Positions 7,239 through 16,029 of a DNA stretch of 64,000 nt are shown piece after piece (position 1 is the first letter of the stretch; every line of letters begins with the position of its first letter). The stretch lies in the NCBI GenBank assembly GCA_029268305.1, contig JAJUGE010000001.1, positions 1 through 64,000 of the forward strand, read 5' to 3'. This DNA is from Alphaproteobacteria bacterium (lineage in GTDB: Bacteria; Pseudomonadota; Alphaproteobacteria; JAJUGE01). Both the position numbers and the translations under genes were made by a program. The notes under the pieces are model-generated. The model saw nothing but the letters and a program-made list of their open reading frames with translations, had not been told where the DNA came from and made no database searches.

Positions 7239-9197
7239 ATGACGGGGAGAGAGGAGAGCGCGGCGACGACGCCGGGCGGGTACGAGAGCGAGGGCTTCGG
7301 CGGCGGCGATCCCGACCGGATCCGCGGCGCGGCCTACTGGGTGCTGCTCGTGCTCGGCACGATCGGCAATCTCGTGGCGATCAACCAGATCTTCAATCTG
7401 CAGGCGTTCGGCCTGCTGTTCATCGACACGGCGTACTTCTACGCGCTCATGGCGATCTTCCTGTCGCTGGTGTTCGTGATTTATCCGGCGCACAAGGGCG
7501 CGGCGCACCATGTGCCCTGGTACGACTGGCTGCTGGCGGCGCTGACGCTCGGGACCGGCTTCTATCTGGCGTGGAACGGCGGCCGAATCGTGCAGGAGGG
7601 GTGGGACATCATCGCCCCGCCGACGGCGACGGTGATCGCTGGCATCGTCTGCGCGCTCGCCCTGGAAGGGGTGCGGCGCTGCGGCGGCACGCCGCTGTTC
7701 ATCATCTGCGCCTTCTTCTTCGCCTACCCGCTGTTCGCGGAATCGATGCCGTCGTTCCTCTGGGGGCCGCAGAGCCCGATCGAGGAAGTGGTGCGGATGC
7801 ATGCGCTCGGCACCGAGAGCATGATCGGCGTGCCGATGCGGGTGGTGGCGAGCCTGCTGCTCGGCTTCCTGATCTTCGGCTCGGCGCTGGTGGTGACCGG
7901 CGGCGGCGAGTTCTTCATGGCGTTCGCGACGGCGCTGATGGGGCGCTCGCGCGGCGGGCCGGCCAAGGTGGCGATCCTCTCCAGCGGCTTCTTCGGCTCG
8001 CTTTCAGGCAGTGTCATCTCGAACGTGGTGACCACCGGGCAGCTCACGATCCCGACGATGAAGCGGACCGGCTATCCGGCGGTCTACGCCGCCTCGGTCG
8101 AGGCGTGCGCCTCGACCGGCGGCGCGCTGATGCCGCCGGTGATGGGGGCGGTCGCCTTCATCATGGCCGAGTTCCTGAACATCCCCTACGCCACGGTGAT
8201 GATCGCCGCCCTGGTGCCGGCGATCCTGTACTATCTGGCGCTGCTGCTGCAGGTCGACAATTTCGCGGCGCGGCACAACCTGCAGGGCCAGCCGGCGTCG
8301 GAGATCCCGAACCTCTGGGAGGTGCTGAAGGACGGCTGGTACTACCTCTTCAGCCTCGTCGTGCTCGTCTACATGCTGCTGTTCATGGGGATCGAGGCGT
8401 TCGCGCCCTACTACGCCACGGCGATCCTCGTCCTGACGGCGATGCTGCGGCGGAAGAACCGCTTCGGGCTGCGCGATGCGGCGGCGCTGATCGTCGACGC
8501 GACCAAGACGATCGCCAACATCGTCGGCATTCTGGTCGGCATCGGCCTGATCGTCGGGGCGCTCTCCTACACCGGGGTCGGCGGCGCGTTCAGCCGCGAG
8601 CTGCTGCAGTTCGCCGGCGGCAACATCTACCTGCTGCTGTTCTTCGGCGCGATCACCAGCTTCATCCTCGGCATGGGGATGACGGTCAGCGCCTGCTACA
8701 TCTTCCTGGCGATCGTGCTCGGACCGGCGCTGATCCGCGGCGGGCTCGACCCGATCGCGAGCCACCTGTTCATCCTGTACTGGGGCATGCTGTCCTACAT
8801 CACGCCGCCGGTGGCGCTGGCGGCGGTGGCGGCGGCGGCGATCGCCAAGTGCAATCCCTTCACCACCGGCTTCCAGTCGATGCGGATGGGCACGATCAAC
8901 TTCATCCTGCCTTTCCTGTTCGTGCTGAACCCGACGCTGATCCTGATCGGCGAGCCGCTGCCGATCCTTCACAACGTCACGACGGCGGCGCTTGCCGTGT
9001 GGCTGATGGCGTCGGCGTTCGAGGGCTGGCTCTACGGCATCGGCCGGATCGGCTGGGAGAGCCGCGTGCCGCTCCTCGTCGGCGCCTTCATCTTGCTGGT
9101 GCCCGGTACCTATTCAGATGCCGCCGGCGTGCTGATCCTGGCGGTTGTGTACGGCTTGGGTTACCTCAGGCGCAGAAGGACGGTGGCGGCGGAATAG
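7239..9197 (+). CDS. Fused 4TM/12TM TRAP permease (DctQM fusion, TAXI type), 652 aa
   Basis: This is a single-chain TRAP permease in which DctQ-like helices precede a DctM-like core, the form that normally pairs with TAXI-type binding proteins. Core motifs include SGFFGSLSGSVISNVVTTG, EACASTGGALMPPVMGAVAF and LGMGMTVSACYIFLAIVLGPAL. I place the start at ATG 7239 (MTGREESA); a 22-codon upstream extension to 7173 has no RBS and reads poorly. No TAXI or DctP gene lies on either side, which is unusual, so the partner must be elsewhere or lost. The coding sequence is strikingly rich in CTG and GCG codons compared with its neighbours. Confidence 0.93.
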   Translation: MTGREESAATTPGGYESEGFGGGDPDRIRGAAYWVLLVLGTIGNLVAINQIFNLQAFGLLFIDTAYFYALMAIFLSLVFVIYPAHKGAAHHVPWYDWLLAALTLGTGFYLAWNGGRIVQEGWDIIAPPTATVIAGIVCALALEGVRRCGGTPLFIICAFFFAYPLFAESMPSFLWGPQSPIEEVVRMHALGTESMIGVPMRVVASLLLGFLIFGSALVVTGGGEFFMAFATALMGRSRGGPAKVAILSSGFFGSLSGSVISNVVTTGQLTIPTMKRTGYPAVYAASVEACASTGGALMPPVMGAVAFIMAEFLNIPYATVMIAALVPAILYYLALLLQVDNFAARHNLQGQPASEIPNLWEVLKDGWYYLFSLVVLVYMLLFMGIEAFAPYYATAILVLTAMLRRKNRFGLRDAAALIVDATKTIANIVGILVGIGLIVGALSYTGVGGAFSRELLQFAGGNIYLLLFFGAITSFILGMGMTVSACYIFLAIVLGPALIRGGLDPIASHLFILYWGMLSYITPPVALAAVAAAAIAKCNPFTTGFQSMRMGTINFILPFLFVLNPTLILIGEPLPILHNVTTAALAVWLMASAFEGWLYGIGRIGWESRVPLLVGAFILLVPGTYSDAAGVLILAVVYGLGYLRRRRTVAAE

Positions 9198-9240
9198 GCA
9201 GGCAGGCAGGCCGTCCGTCTGCGGGTCTCCTTTCGCCGCC

Positions 9241-9465
9241 TCAGCGGCGGTAGGGATTCTCCAGCTCGTCCACCATCCGCCGCAGAACCTCGCGTACCTG
9301 CGCTTCGTCGCAACCCATCAGCAGGGCATCCTCGAAGGCGTCCTGGCACATCTCGCCAAGCTCTTCGAGGTTCTCGTTAAGGACCTTGATCTTCTCTTGA
9401 CAGGAGACCGGCTGGCCGTCGGGCTGCCGCCATGTTTCCGGTGCGACGCGATCGCTGCGGGTCAT
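9241..9465 (-). CDS. Small acidic conserved-type protein, 74 aa
   Basis: Unrecognised. From ATG 9465 the protein is MTRSDRVAPETW followed by a Glu-rich helical stretch (EKIKVLNENLEELGEM) and QVREVLRRMVDELENPYRR. It has three cysteines (positions 22, 40 and 52), no signal peptide and no TM segment, and looks fully helical. The same frame continues upstream antisense to nothing useful and without protein-like composition, so I use the internal ATG. It starts 13 bases after the stop of the exported protein at 9479-9823, which suggests co-transcription. A function cannot be assigned. Confidence 0.65.
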   Translation of the reverse strand: MTRSDRVAPETWRQPDGQPVSCQEKIKVLNENLEELGEMCQDAFEDALLMGCDEAQVREVLRRMVDELENPYRR

Positions 9466-9478
9466 CGGGGCACCACTT

Positions 9479-9823
9479 TCACTGCCGATTGTCGAGCCAT
9501 TCACGGAGGTCCGACTCGTAACCGGGTCGCGACCGCCAATCGGGACCGTATCGGCGGCGCTGTTCTCTGCGCCACGCGAGGAAGTTCGGGTCGAGACGAT
9601 CGAAGCGATCATCCTCCCAGATCCGATAATCCTGATCGCGCCCCGGAATGTACGGCTGGGATTCGTGCATCCAGCTCGGATAGTGATCGATGCCCGGACG
9701 GTCCAGCGGCTGGGTCGGCTGGGCACTGGCCGGGCTCTGCAATACGGCGGCCGCGCCTGCGGTGCTGACGAACAACGCGCCGAGGACGAGGGTTCTCAGG
9801 CGACGAGGCGATTTCGCGAACAT
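9479..9823 (-). CDS. Small exported protein, 114 aa
   Basis: Unrecognised secreted protein. A typical signal peptide (MFAKSPRRLRT, then a hydrophobic run ending SPASAQ at about 33-35) is followed by a roughly 80-residue hydrophilic domain rich in Tyr, Trp, Asp and Arg (IPGRDQDYRIWEDDRF, RREQRRRYGPDW). No catalytic motif is visible. It probably resides in the periplasm. It is upstream of the small acidic protein gene on the same strand and 116 bases from the MFS gene, whose transcript runs towards it. Confidence 0.7.
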   Translation of the reverse strand: MFAKSPRRLRTLVLGALFVSTAGAAAVLQSPASAQPTQPLDRPGIDHYPSWMHESQPYIPGRDQDYRIWEDDRFDRLDPNFLAWRREQRRRYGPDWRSRPGYESDLREWLDNRQ

Positions 9824-9939
9824 GTGATAGATCTCCGATGGTCTGCTTACAAAATCGCGCCCCTGCCTGCCTGGATCAAGGCTTCACCCGAGAGCCGCGC
9901 GGAAGGGTGACGGCCATCCGATCCCGAGGAGGCAAGGCG

Positions 9940-11196
9940 TCACCCATTCCTCACGGTCGGGGCCACGTCATGGATGCGCCAATACAGCAGAAGGGCGCCG
10001 CCGGACAGGAGCGCCATGACCGCGAACGCCACCTGATAGCCAATTTGCGGTGCGATGGCCTGGGAGTCGTGCGGGAACGAGTCGATGATCGCGCCTGCCA
10101 GTAATTGCATGACCGCGACGATCCCCATCACCCCCATGGTTATGAGCGTCATGCCGCGGCCGATCAGCCGCTCGGGGACCATGGCGCGGATATGTGCATG
10201 TACCAGGGCCGGATAGCCGCAGCCGAACGAGATCGCTCCGAAGAGCAGCGCTGCCAGCCATGCCGGAGGTTTGTCGAGCGTCGCCAGCACTCCCAGGGCG
10301 GCGATCACCAGGATGGTGCCTCCGGCGACCACCCCGCGAACCGAACCGAACCGGGCCGACATCTGTCCCAGCACGAAATGGCTGACGACGCCAACGCTCG
10401 CCATGAAGAGCAGAACGTTGCCTCGGCTGATCTCATCGAGTCCCTGAACGTCGTGGAGATACGGCCCACCCCAGATGCCGGAGATGACCGGCGCGGCGGA
10501 CATTCCCACGCCGGTGCAGACAAGACGCGGCATCCCCGGAATCCTGGCGATCCGTGCCATGCCGGCGATCGATTCGAACAGGCTCTCCGTCGGCGCCGGC
10601 GAAGCCACGGCAGCCGGATGTGGCGGGTCGCGAAGAACGGTCCAGACCAGCAACAATGCGGCGCCTGCCATGCCGGCCATGAGGAGGGCCGCCCCGCGCC
10701 ATCCCAGCAATGCGGTCGCGCCGGCGAGCGGAGTCGCTGCGAGCAGCGTTCCGGTCATCGCAATGCTGTTGAAGAGCCCGCCGTGAAACGCGAACCGCTC
10801 CCGTGGAATCCTGCGGGCGAGAATGTAGAACGTACCGGTGAAGCACCCGGCGCATCCGGCGCCCATGAGGATCCGCGACAGGAGCAGGGCCGATTGAGAG
10901 GTTGCCGCCGCGAACAGAAGTGCGCCGGCTGTCGTCAGGACCATCAGGCTGCCGAGCGTGGGCCTGGCGCCGTATCGATCGAGCAGAACGCCGGTTGGAA
11001 TCTGCATGAGCGCATAAGCGAAAAAAAAGGCACTCGCGACACCGCCCAGCACCACCGGCTCGATTGCGAGGCTGACCGCTATCTCCGGCCCGATGACGCC
11101 CAGTGAATTCCGAAGGAAAACATTGAGAATGCCGAGGAAGTAGAGGGTCAGGAACGCGGAAGAGACGTACGAGCCCAGACCGGCCGAACCTCTCAT
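9940..11196 (-). CDS. Major facilitator superfamily transporter, 418 aa
   Basis: This is a 12-TM MFS permease. The loop 2-3 motif is GVLLDRYGARPTLG, and helices such as LTLYFLGILNVFLR and GGALLLYWRI bracket the protein. TM1-2 (LGVIGPEIAVSLAIEPVVLGGVASAFFFAYALMQ) resembles the organic-anion/hexuronate side of the family more than drug exporters, but the substrate is not predictable. The ATG at 11196 has only a weak upstream purine stretch. It is transcribed leftwards, away from the Bax-inhibitor gene, with a 299-base gap on its 5' side. Confidence 0.88.
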   Translation of the reverse strand: MRGSAGLGSYVSSAFLTLYFLGILNVFLRNSLGVIGPEIAVSLAIEPVVLGGVASAFFFAYALMQIPTGVLLDRYGARPTLGSLMVLTTAGALLFAAATSQSALLLSRILMGAGCAGCFTGTFYILARRIPRERFAFHGGLFNSIAMTGTLLAATPLAGATALLGWRGAALLMAGMAGAALLLVWTVLRDPPHPAAVASPAPTESLFESIAGMARIARIPGMPRLVCTGVGMSAAPVISGIWGGPYLHDVQGLDEISRGNVLLFMASVGVVSHFVLGQMSARFGSVRGVVAGGTILVIAALGVLATLDKPPAWLAALLFGAISFGCGYPALVHAHIRAMVPERLIGRGMTLITMGVMGIVAVMQLLAGAIIDSFPHDSQAIAPQIGYQVAFAVMALLSGGALLLYWRIHDVAPTVRNG

Positions 11197-11495
11197 CAGC
11201 CTGTCGTTCCGATCGCTCGGAACTGAACGGGCCGGAAGGTGGAGATAAGCATCATGCGGCTGGTCTGATTCCGAGCGGGACGATGCCGCAACTCAAGCGC
11301 GCCCACATCGGCGCAATCATGGCAGTCCCCAGTCTCTGCGGCACCTCGCATATCTGGATGGTAATCGAGATGAGCGGGAACTCAATCGTCGCGAGCGCGG
11401 CCTGCGGACACTCTTCTTCGCTCGCTACCGCCCAACCGGAAAGGCCCGGGATCATGGATCCCGGGCCCCATTGACCAACGCTGCTGCCGCTAGAG
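11197..11495. other. 299-base gene-free gap upstream of the MFS gene
   Basis: I find no convincing coding sequence; short frames here lack ribosome-binding sites and protein-like composition. The gap should hold the leftward promoter of the MFS gene near its left end. Its right end holds the hairpin at 11443-11467 behind the Bax-inhibitor gene. Confidence 0.5.
11443..11467 (-). terminator. Terminator hairpin behind the Bax-inhibitor-1 gene
   Basis: A perfect 11-bp inverted repeat, GGCCCGGGATC/GATCCCGGGCC, with a 3-base loop lies 28 bases past the stop of the leftward gene at 11496-12212. On the minus strand it is followed by TTTCC. The stem is very strong and the U tract short, so it is a probable intrinsic terminator. 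Confidence 0.6.
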
Positions 11496-12212
11496 CTACT
11501 CGCGGCTGCCGAAAATCTGCAGAAGGAACATGAACAGCGCGACGAAGGAGATGTAGAGCTGCAGCGCGCCCATCACCGACTTTTTCGTCCGCACGCCCGC
11601 TTCCTCGTGCTCGACGTACATCTCCTTGATCTGCTGCGTGTCGTAAGCGGTCAGGCCAGCGAAGACGAGCACGCCGAGCACCGAGATGGCGAACTGGAGC
11701 GCCGCGCTTCCGAGGAACCAGTTCACGATCGTCGCCAGCAGGATGCCGAACACGCCCATGATCAGGAAGGAGCCGAAGCCCGACAGATCACGCTTGGTCG
11801 TATAGCCGTAGAGGCTGAGCCCTGCGAAGGCGCCGGCGCTGATGAAGAACACGCGCGCGATGCTTTCGCCGGTAAAGGCGAGGAAAATTGTGGCGAACGA
11901 CAGTCCATAGGCGGTGCACAGACCCCAGAACAGTGCCTGGAGCGTGGTCGGACTGAAGCGATTGATGCCGAAGCTCATCGCGAACACGAACGCGAGCGGC
12001 GACAGCATCACGACCCACATCAGCGGGGTGCCGAAGATCACCTGCATGAGAGCGGGAGACGACGAGACCAGAAACGCTACGATCCCGGTCAGTAGAACGC
12101 CCGACGCCATGTAGTTGTACACGCCGAGCATGTACTGCCGCAGGCCGACATCGACCTCCGCCCGATCGATCGTCCGCGTCGCCGTGAAAACCCGTCTGTC
12201 CTGTAGCGCCAT
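11496..12212 (-). CDS. Bax inhibitor-1/YccA family membrane protein, 238 aa
   Basis: This is a seven-TM protein of the BI-1 (UPF0005/YccA/YbhL) family. Signatures are VDVGLRQYMLGVYNYMASGV at the N-terminus, GLSLYGYTTKRDLSGFGSFL, and the C-terminal FAGLTAYDTQQIKEMY, where the paired acidic residues of the proposed pH/calcium-sensing centre sit. Family members act as cation leak channels or modulate membrane proteases. AGGGGT precedes the ATG. A good promoter with an internal inverted repeat lies at 12248-12276, and a strong hairpin follows the gene. Confidence 0.93.
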   Translation of the reverse strand: MALQDRRVFTATRTIDRAEVDVGLRQYMLGVYNYMASGVLLTGIVAFLVSSSPALMQVIFGTPLMWVVMLSPLAFVFAMSFGINRFSPTTLQALFWGLCTAYGLSFATIFLAFTGESIARVFFISAGAFAGLSLYGYTTKRDLSGFGSFLIMGVFGILLATIVNWFLGSAALQFAISVLGVLVFAGLTAYDTQQIKEMYVEHEEAGVRTKKSVMGALQLYISFVALFMFLLQIFGSRE

Positions 12213-12247
12213 CTGTGACCCCTGTCCGAGCGATTTTCTTCGATCCT

Positions 12248-12276
12248 GATATTGCCTTGCGCCACGCGCAAATCAA
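12248..12276 (-). promoter_or_regulatory. Candidate promoter of the Bax-inhibitor gene with an inverted repeat in the spacer
   Basis: On the minus strand, TTGATT (12276-12271) and AATATC (12253-12248) are separated by 17 bases. The spacer contains the inverted repeat TTGCGC-GTG-GCGCAA (12257-12271), which could be a repressor site. The first start codon lies 36 bases downstream. Identified by pattern only. Confidence 0.35.
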
Positions 12277-12320
12277 TAGCGGATGTGCCTGCCCACAAAT
12301 TGCCCTAATCGGGAAAGTGG

Positions 12321-12611
12321 CTATGTCTCAACGGCTTCCGATTCGCCCGCTGGCAGATCGGAGCCATCGTCTGGGCGTTTGCGACGGATGATGATGTCGC
12401 CGTGCTCATTGATCTCCGGCAGTTCGTACTGCGGAATCGCCTGCAGCAGGCCTTGGAGCGTTGTAATCAGTTGGTCGACCAGCTTATCGAGCATCGCTTC
12501 CGGCCTGCTCTCCGGCTCCGCCGGCAGCTTCAGCGCGTCCGCGGCAAGGGCGCCGCCTGCCGTGCCGAGCGAGAGCGCGGCGGCCAAGGCGAGGGCTCGG
12601 ACGATACTCAT
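12321..12611 (-). CDS. Small exported protein with IPQYE...GDIIIRR motif, 96 aa
   Basis: A signal peptide of about 23 residues (MSIVRALALAAALS...GALAAD) leads to a short mature protein. Its middle is an amphipathic helix (MLDKLVDQLITTLQGLL) and it has a conserved-looking core, AIPQYELPEINEHGDIIIRRKR. Proteins with this core are common in alphaproteobacteria, sometimes misnamed as ATPases; there is no Walker motif here. It is probably periplasmic with unknown function. It is transcribed in the same direction as the ABC genes that end 42 bases upstream of its ATG, so it may be in their operon. Confidence 0.75.
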   Translation of the reverse strand: MSIVRALALAAALSLGTAGGALAADALKLPAEPESRPEAMLDKLVDQLITTLQGLLQAIPQYELPEINEHGDIIIRRKRPDDGSDLPAGESEAVET

Positions 12612-12653
12612 GATGATTGAGGTGGTGCCCGCCGCGCGACGAACAAGTGGCCT

Positions 12654-15179
12654 TTACGGGTTACGGAGGAGGGGCGCAGCCTTCTGTCCCAGAGCGCGCC
12701 AGACGCCGACAAAGCCGAAGACGACAGTGATGGCGACACAAGCGAGAGTGGTCGAGACGAGCGGGCCCGGGACGAAGCTCCAGTCCAGTTCCATTACTCT
12801 CGTCACGACCACGAACGCCACGACACCGCCGATGACGGCGCCGATCGCCGCAGTGACGGCGCCGAGGATCGCGAACTCCATCAGGTAGGCCTGCAGCACG
12901 TCTATTCGTTTGGCGCCGAGCACCTTGAGCACCACTGAATCGTAGATCCGTCGACGTTGTCCGGCCGCCACTGCTCCGGCCAGTACCAGAGCGCCGGCTA
13001 CGAGGCTGATACTGCCCGTGGCACGAACCGCCGTGCCGATCTGGTCGAGAATGCCCTTCGCTGCTTCGAGGGCATCCTTGACGCGGATCGCCGAAACATT
13101 CGGGAAACGATCGGTGAGGGCTCGAACCAGCGGCGCTTCGGCGGCTGGTTCGGTGCGGGTGGTGGCGATAAACGTCTGCGGTGCTCCCTCAAGCGCGCCT
13201 GGTGCGAAGATGACGGCGAACTGCATCTGCAGATCGCCCCACTCGATCTCGCGGAGGTTCCGGATTTCCGCCTCGATTTCGCGCCCGAGCACATTGAAGG
13301 TGAGTGTGTCGCCGACGCCGACGCCGAACCCGCGCGCCAGGCCGCTGTCGAACGAGATGATCGGCGGCCCGCTATAGTCGGCCTGCCACCAGGTTCCGGC
13401 TACGATCCGGGAGCCGTCGGGCGGCTCGGCCGCATAGGTCAGTCCGCGCTCGTTTCGGACCGCCCATTGTGCCTCGGGAGCGATTTCGCGCTCTTCTACC
13501 GGGACGCCGTCGATCGCGACGATGCGCGCCCTCAGGTGCGGCATCATCTCAGGACTGTCTGCGCCGTCGACGGAGGCGACGATCCTGCGGAACTCCTCCA
13601 CCTGTTGCGGCTGGATGTCTATGAAGAAGAAGGTGGGGGCCTGCTCCGGGATCCTATCGTCGATCTGGCGTCCGAGGTTCGCTTCGATCAATGCGACCGC
13701 GACGAGCACTGTCACCCCGAAACCGAGCGAGAGCACGACGCTCGGCGTAGGGCTGCCCGGGCGGCCGAGATTGGCGAGCGCCAGTCGGAGCCTCGGATTC
13801 CGAACGTGCGGCAGTCTGGCCGTCACCTCCATGATCAGCCGGGCCGCGCCGCTGAAAAGAGCGAGGGAGCCGGCCGCGCCGGCAACGAACCAGGCGGCGA
13901 AGACACGGTCCTCGGCGGTGAGGATCGCTGTCGCCGCCAACGCCGCAGCGGCGAGCGCCGTCGCCACTAGGTACCCCGGCTTCGGCCATGCCCGTGCGGG
14001 TGCGATCAGGTCCCGGAACAGGGCCGCCGCGGAGATCTGCTGCGTCCGCGCCAGAGGCCAGAGCGAGAACGTCACTGCCGTGAGCAGTCCGAAGAGCCCT
14101 GCCGACAGGAGCGAAAATGGATAGAGGCGGGGTTCGATGGTAACGGGGAAGAACCGCGGTATGAGGTCGGCCAACGCAAAGGGGACGGCAGCTCCGAAAG
14201 CCAGCCCCAGGACGATGCCGAGCAGGGCCAGTATCATGATCTGCGTCATGTACGTAGCGAATACCGTCGAGGCCGGGGCGCCGAGGCACTTCAGCGTCGC
14301 GATAGTGCCGCGCTTCGCGCCGAGATGGCTGCGGACGGCATTCGCCACGCCTATGCCGCCGATCAGCAGGGCGGTCAGACCGACGAGCGTCAAAAAGAGC
14401 GTGAGCCGTTCCACGGTGCGGCGCAACCCGGGCGCCGCCTCGGTGTACGGCCTCACGCGCCACCCCTCGTCGGGGTACTCGGCCGCCAGCGCCTCGCTCA
14501 GGCTCTGCGCATCGGCCGGAGGGTCAGTGGCAATGCCGTAAAGGTACCGCACGAGACTGCCCGGCTGGATCAGGCCGGTGTCGGCGACAGCTTCACGCGC
14601 GATCATGAGGCGGGGTCCGAAGTCGAAGAGCCCGACACCGCGGTCGGGCTCCATCCGGATCACGCCCCGAACCTCGAACTCGGTATCGCCGACGGCAACG
14701 CGCTCGCCTTGTGCGAGGTCCAGGACGTGGAGCAGGCTCTCCTCGACGACGGCCCCCCAGACGCCACCCTGGAGCGCGAGTGCATCGGCGAGCGGCGCCT
14801 CCGGGTCCAGCTGCACTTCGCCGTAGAGGGGGTAGACATCGTCGACTGCCTTGAGTTCGACGAGCCCGCGATTGTCTCCGGCGCGGGCCATCGCGCGCAT
14901 CTCCAGCGTTTCGGCGACCCGCCCTGCGGCGCGGAAGCGGGCGAGCTGCTCGGGCGTCGCTTCCCGATAAGTGGCCCGTACAACCACATCCCCGCCAGCC
15001 AGCCGGCGCGCATCGCGAGAGAGGCTGTCCTGGATGGCACTGGAAAGCGATCCGACGCCGGCAATGGCGGCGACGCCGAGGGCGAGGCAGGCAAGGAAGA
15101 CCCGAAAGCCCTGCAACCCGCTGCGCAACTCACGGCGCGCGAAGGTGAGCGGGAGCGCCAGGCGGCGGATCATGGTCAC
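12654..15179 (-). CDS. ABC exporter permease, FtsX-domain (YbbP-like), 841 aa
   Basis: This is a large permease with TM segments near residues 25-45, three grouped at about 260-390, an internal group near 400-500 and three at the C-terminus (about 725-830). Long extracytoplasmic domains lie between them. The FtsX-type domain appears twice, as in YbbP and predicted lipoprotein/lysophospholipid exporters. GTG at 15179 overlaps the TGA of the ATPase gene (GTGA); an ATG two codons in (15173) is also possible. With the ATPase and the divergent GDSL esterase at 16030 it forms the conserved ybbA-ybbP-tesA neighbourhood. The substrate is not established; a lipid or acyl product is the usual inference. 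Confidence 0.9.
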   Translation of the reverse strand: MTMIRRLALPLTFARRELRSGLQGFRVFLACLALGVAAIAGVGSLSSAIQDSLSRDARRLAGGDVVVRATYREATPEQLARFRAAGRVAETLEMRAMARAGDNRGLVELKAVDDVYPLYGEVQLDPEAPLADALALQGGVWGAVVEESLLHVLDLAQGERVAVGDTEFEVRGVIRMEPDRGVGLFDFGPRLMIAREAVADTGLIQPGSLVRYLYGIATDPPADAQSLSEALAAEYPDEGWRVRPYTEAAPGLRRTVERLTLFLTLVGLTALLIGGIGVANAVRSHLGAKRGTIATLKCLGAPASTVFATYMTQIMILALLGIVLGLAFGAAVPFALADLIPRFFPVTIEPRLYPFSLLSAGLFGLLTAVTFSLWPLARTQQISAAALFRDLIAPARAWPKPGYLVATALAAAALAATAILTAEDRVFAAWFVAGAAGSLALFSGAARLIMEVTARLPHVRNPRLRLALANLGRPGSPTPSVVLSLGFGVTVLVAVALIEANLGRQIDDRIPEQAPTFFFIDIQPQQVEEFRRIVASVDGADSPEMMPHLRARIVAIDGVPVEEREIAPEAQWAVRNERGLTYAAEPPDGSRIVAGTWWQADYSGPPIISFDSGLARGFGVGVGDTLTFNVLGREIEAEIRNLREIEWGDLQMQFAVIFAPGALEGAPQTFIATTRTEPAAEAPLVRALTDRFPNVSAIRVKDALEAAKGILDQIGTAVRATGSISLVAGALVLAGAVAAGQRRRIYDSVVLKVLGAKRIDVLQAYLMEFAILGAVTAAIGAVIGGVVAFVVVTRVMELDWSFVPGPLVSTTLACVAITVVFGFVGVWRALGQKAAPLLRNP

Positions 15180-15928
15180 GCGCCGGCCACGCGAGCTTCC
15201 ACCCTTCGATCTTCGGCAGTGCGCCCGTCCGCAATCCCCACGATCCTGTCGCAGCGCTCGGCGAGGGCCGGATCATGCGTGATCAGGAGCAGCGTCGCAC
15301 CACGTTGGGCGGAAAGATCGAACAGGACTTCTATGACCCTGGATCCGGTCGCTCCGTCGAGATTGCCGGTCGGCTCGTCGGCCAGCAGCAGGGCCGGCTC
15401 GGCTGCGAAAGCGCGGGCGACGGCCACCCTCTGCTGCTCTCCGCCGGAAAGCTGCCCCGGATAATGGTCCAGCCTGTGTCCGAGCCCGACCAACTCGAGG
15501 TCTTCACGGGCGCGGTCGAAGGCGTCGCGACGGCCGGCGAGCTCGAGAGGGATGGCGACGTTCTCGATCGCGGTCATCGTCGGAACCAGGTGAAAGGATT
15601 GGAAGACGATGCCCACATGATCGCGGCGGAAGACGGCGAGCTCGTCCTCGCTCATGGTGCCGAGATCGTGCCCTGCCACCTCGACCCGGCCGCTGGTCGC
15701 CCGCTCCAGACCCGCCAGCACCATCATCATCGTCGACTTGCCGGAGCCGGATGGTCCCACGACCGCCACTGTCTCTCCTCGCCGCATCGTGAGATTGACG
15801 CCGCGCAGGATGTTGACCTCTCCCGCCTGGCTATCCAACTTCAGGTGGACATCGGCCAACGTAACCAACGGCCGATCCTTTTCGCCGGCGGCGTGGAGAC
15901 TTGACCTGCTGGAGGCGTTCTCGAACAT
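15176..15928 (-). CDS. ABC transporter ATP-binding protein, LolD/YbbA-like, 250 aa
   Basis: This is the ATPase partner of the FtsX-type permease. Walker A is GPSGSGKS (58-65), the signature LSGGEQQR starts at 160, and Walker B is LLLADEP followed by TGNLD near 180-191, the last being typical of the LolD/MacB/YbbA group. CGGAG precedes the ATG. It is first in the operon and translationally coupled to the permease by a 4-base overlap. It diverges from the esterase gene at 16030 across 101 bases. Confidence 0.93.
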   Translation of the reverse strand: MFENASSRSSLHAAGEKDRPLVTLADVHLKLDSQAGEVNILRGVNLTMRRGETVAVVGPSGSGKSTMMMVLAGLERATSGRVEVAGHDLGTMSEDELAVFRRDHVGIVFQSFHLVPTMTAIENVAIPLELAGRRDAFDRAREDLELVGLGHRLDHYPGQLSGGEQQRVAVARAFAAEPALLLADEPTGNLDGATGSRVIEVLFDLSAQRGATLLLITHDPALAERCDRIVGIADGRTAEDRRVEARVAGA

Positions 15929-16029
15929 CGACGCTCCGTGCGAGACTCTGCGCGATCGACAACGACGATCCTGGAAGGTGACGTCGGCGGCTTCCGGCGT
16001 CGGAAAGACAACGAACCGGATATGGCCTG

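Noticed and set aside
9234-9249. CGCCGC-CTCA-GCGGCG hairpin at the end of the small acidic gene
   Set aside because: It contains the stop codon and is followed by A and G, not T, on the minus strand, so it is no terminator.
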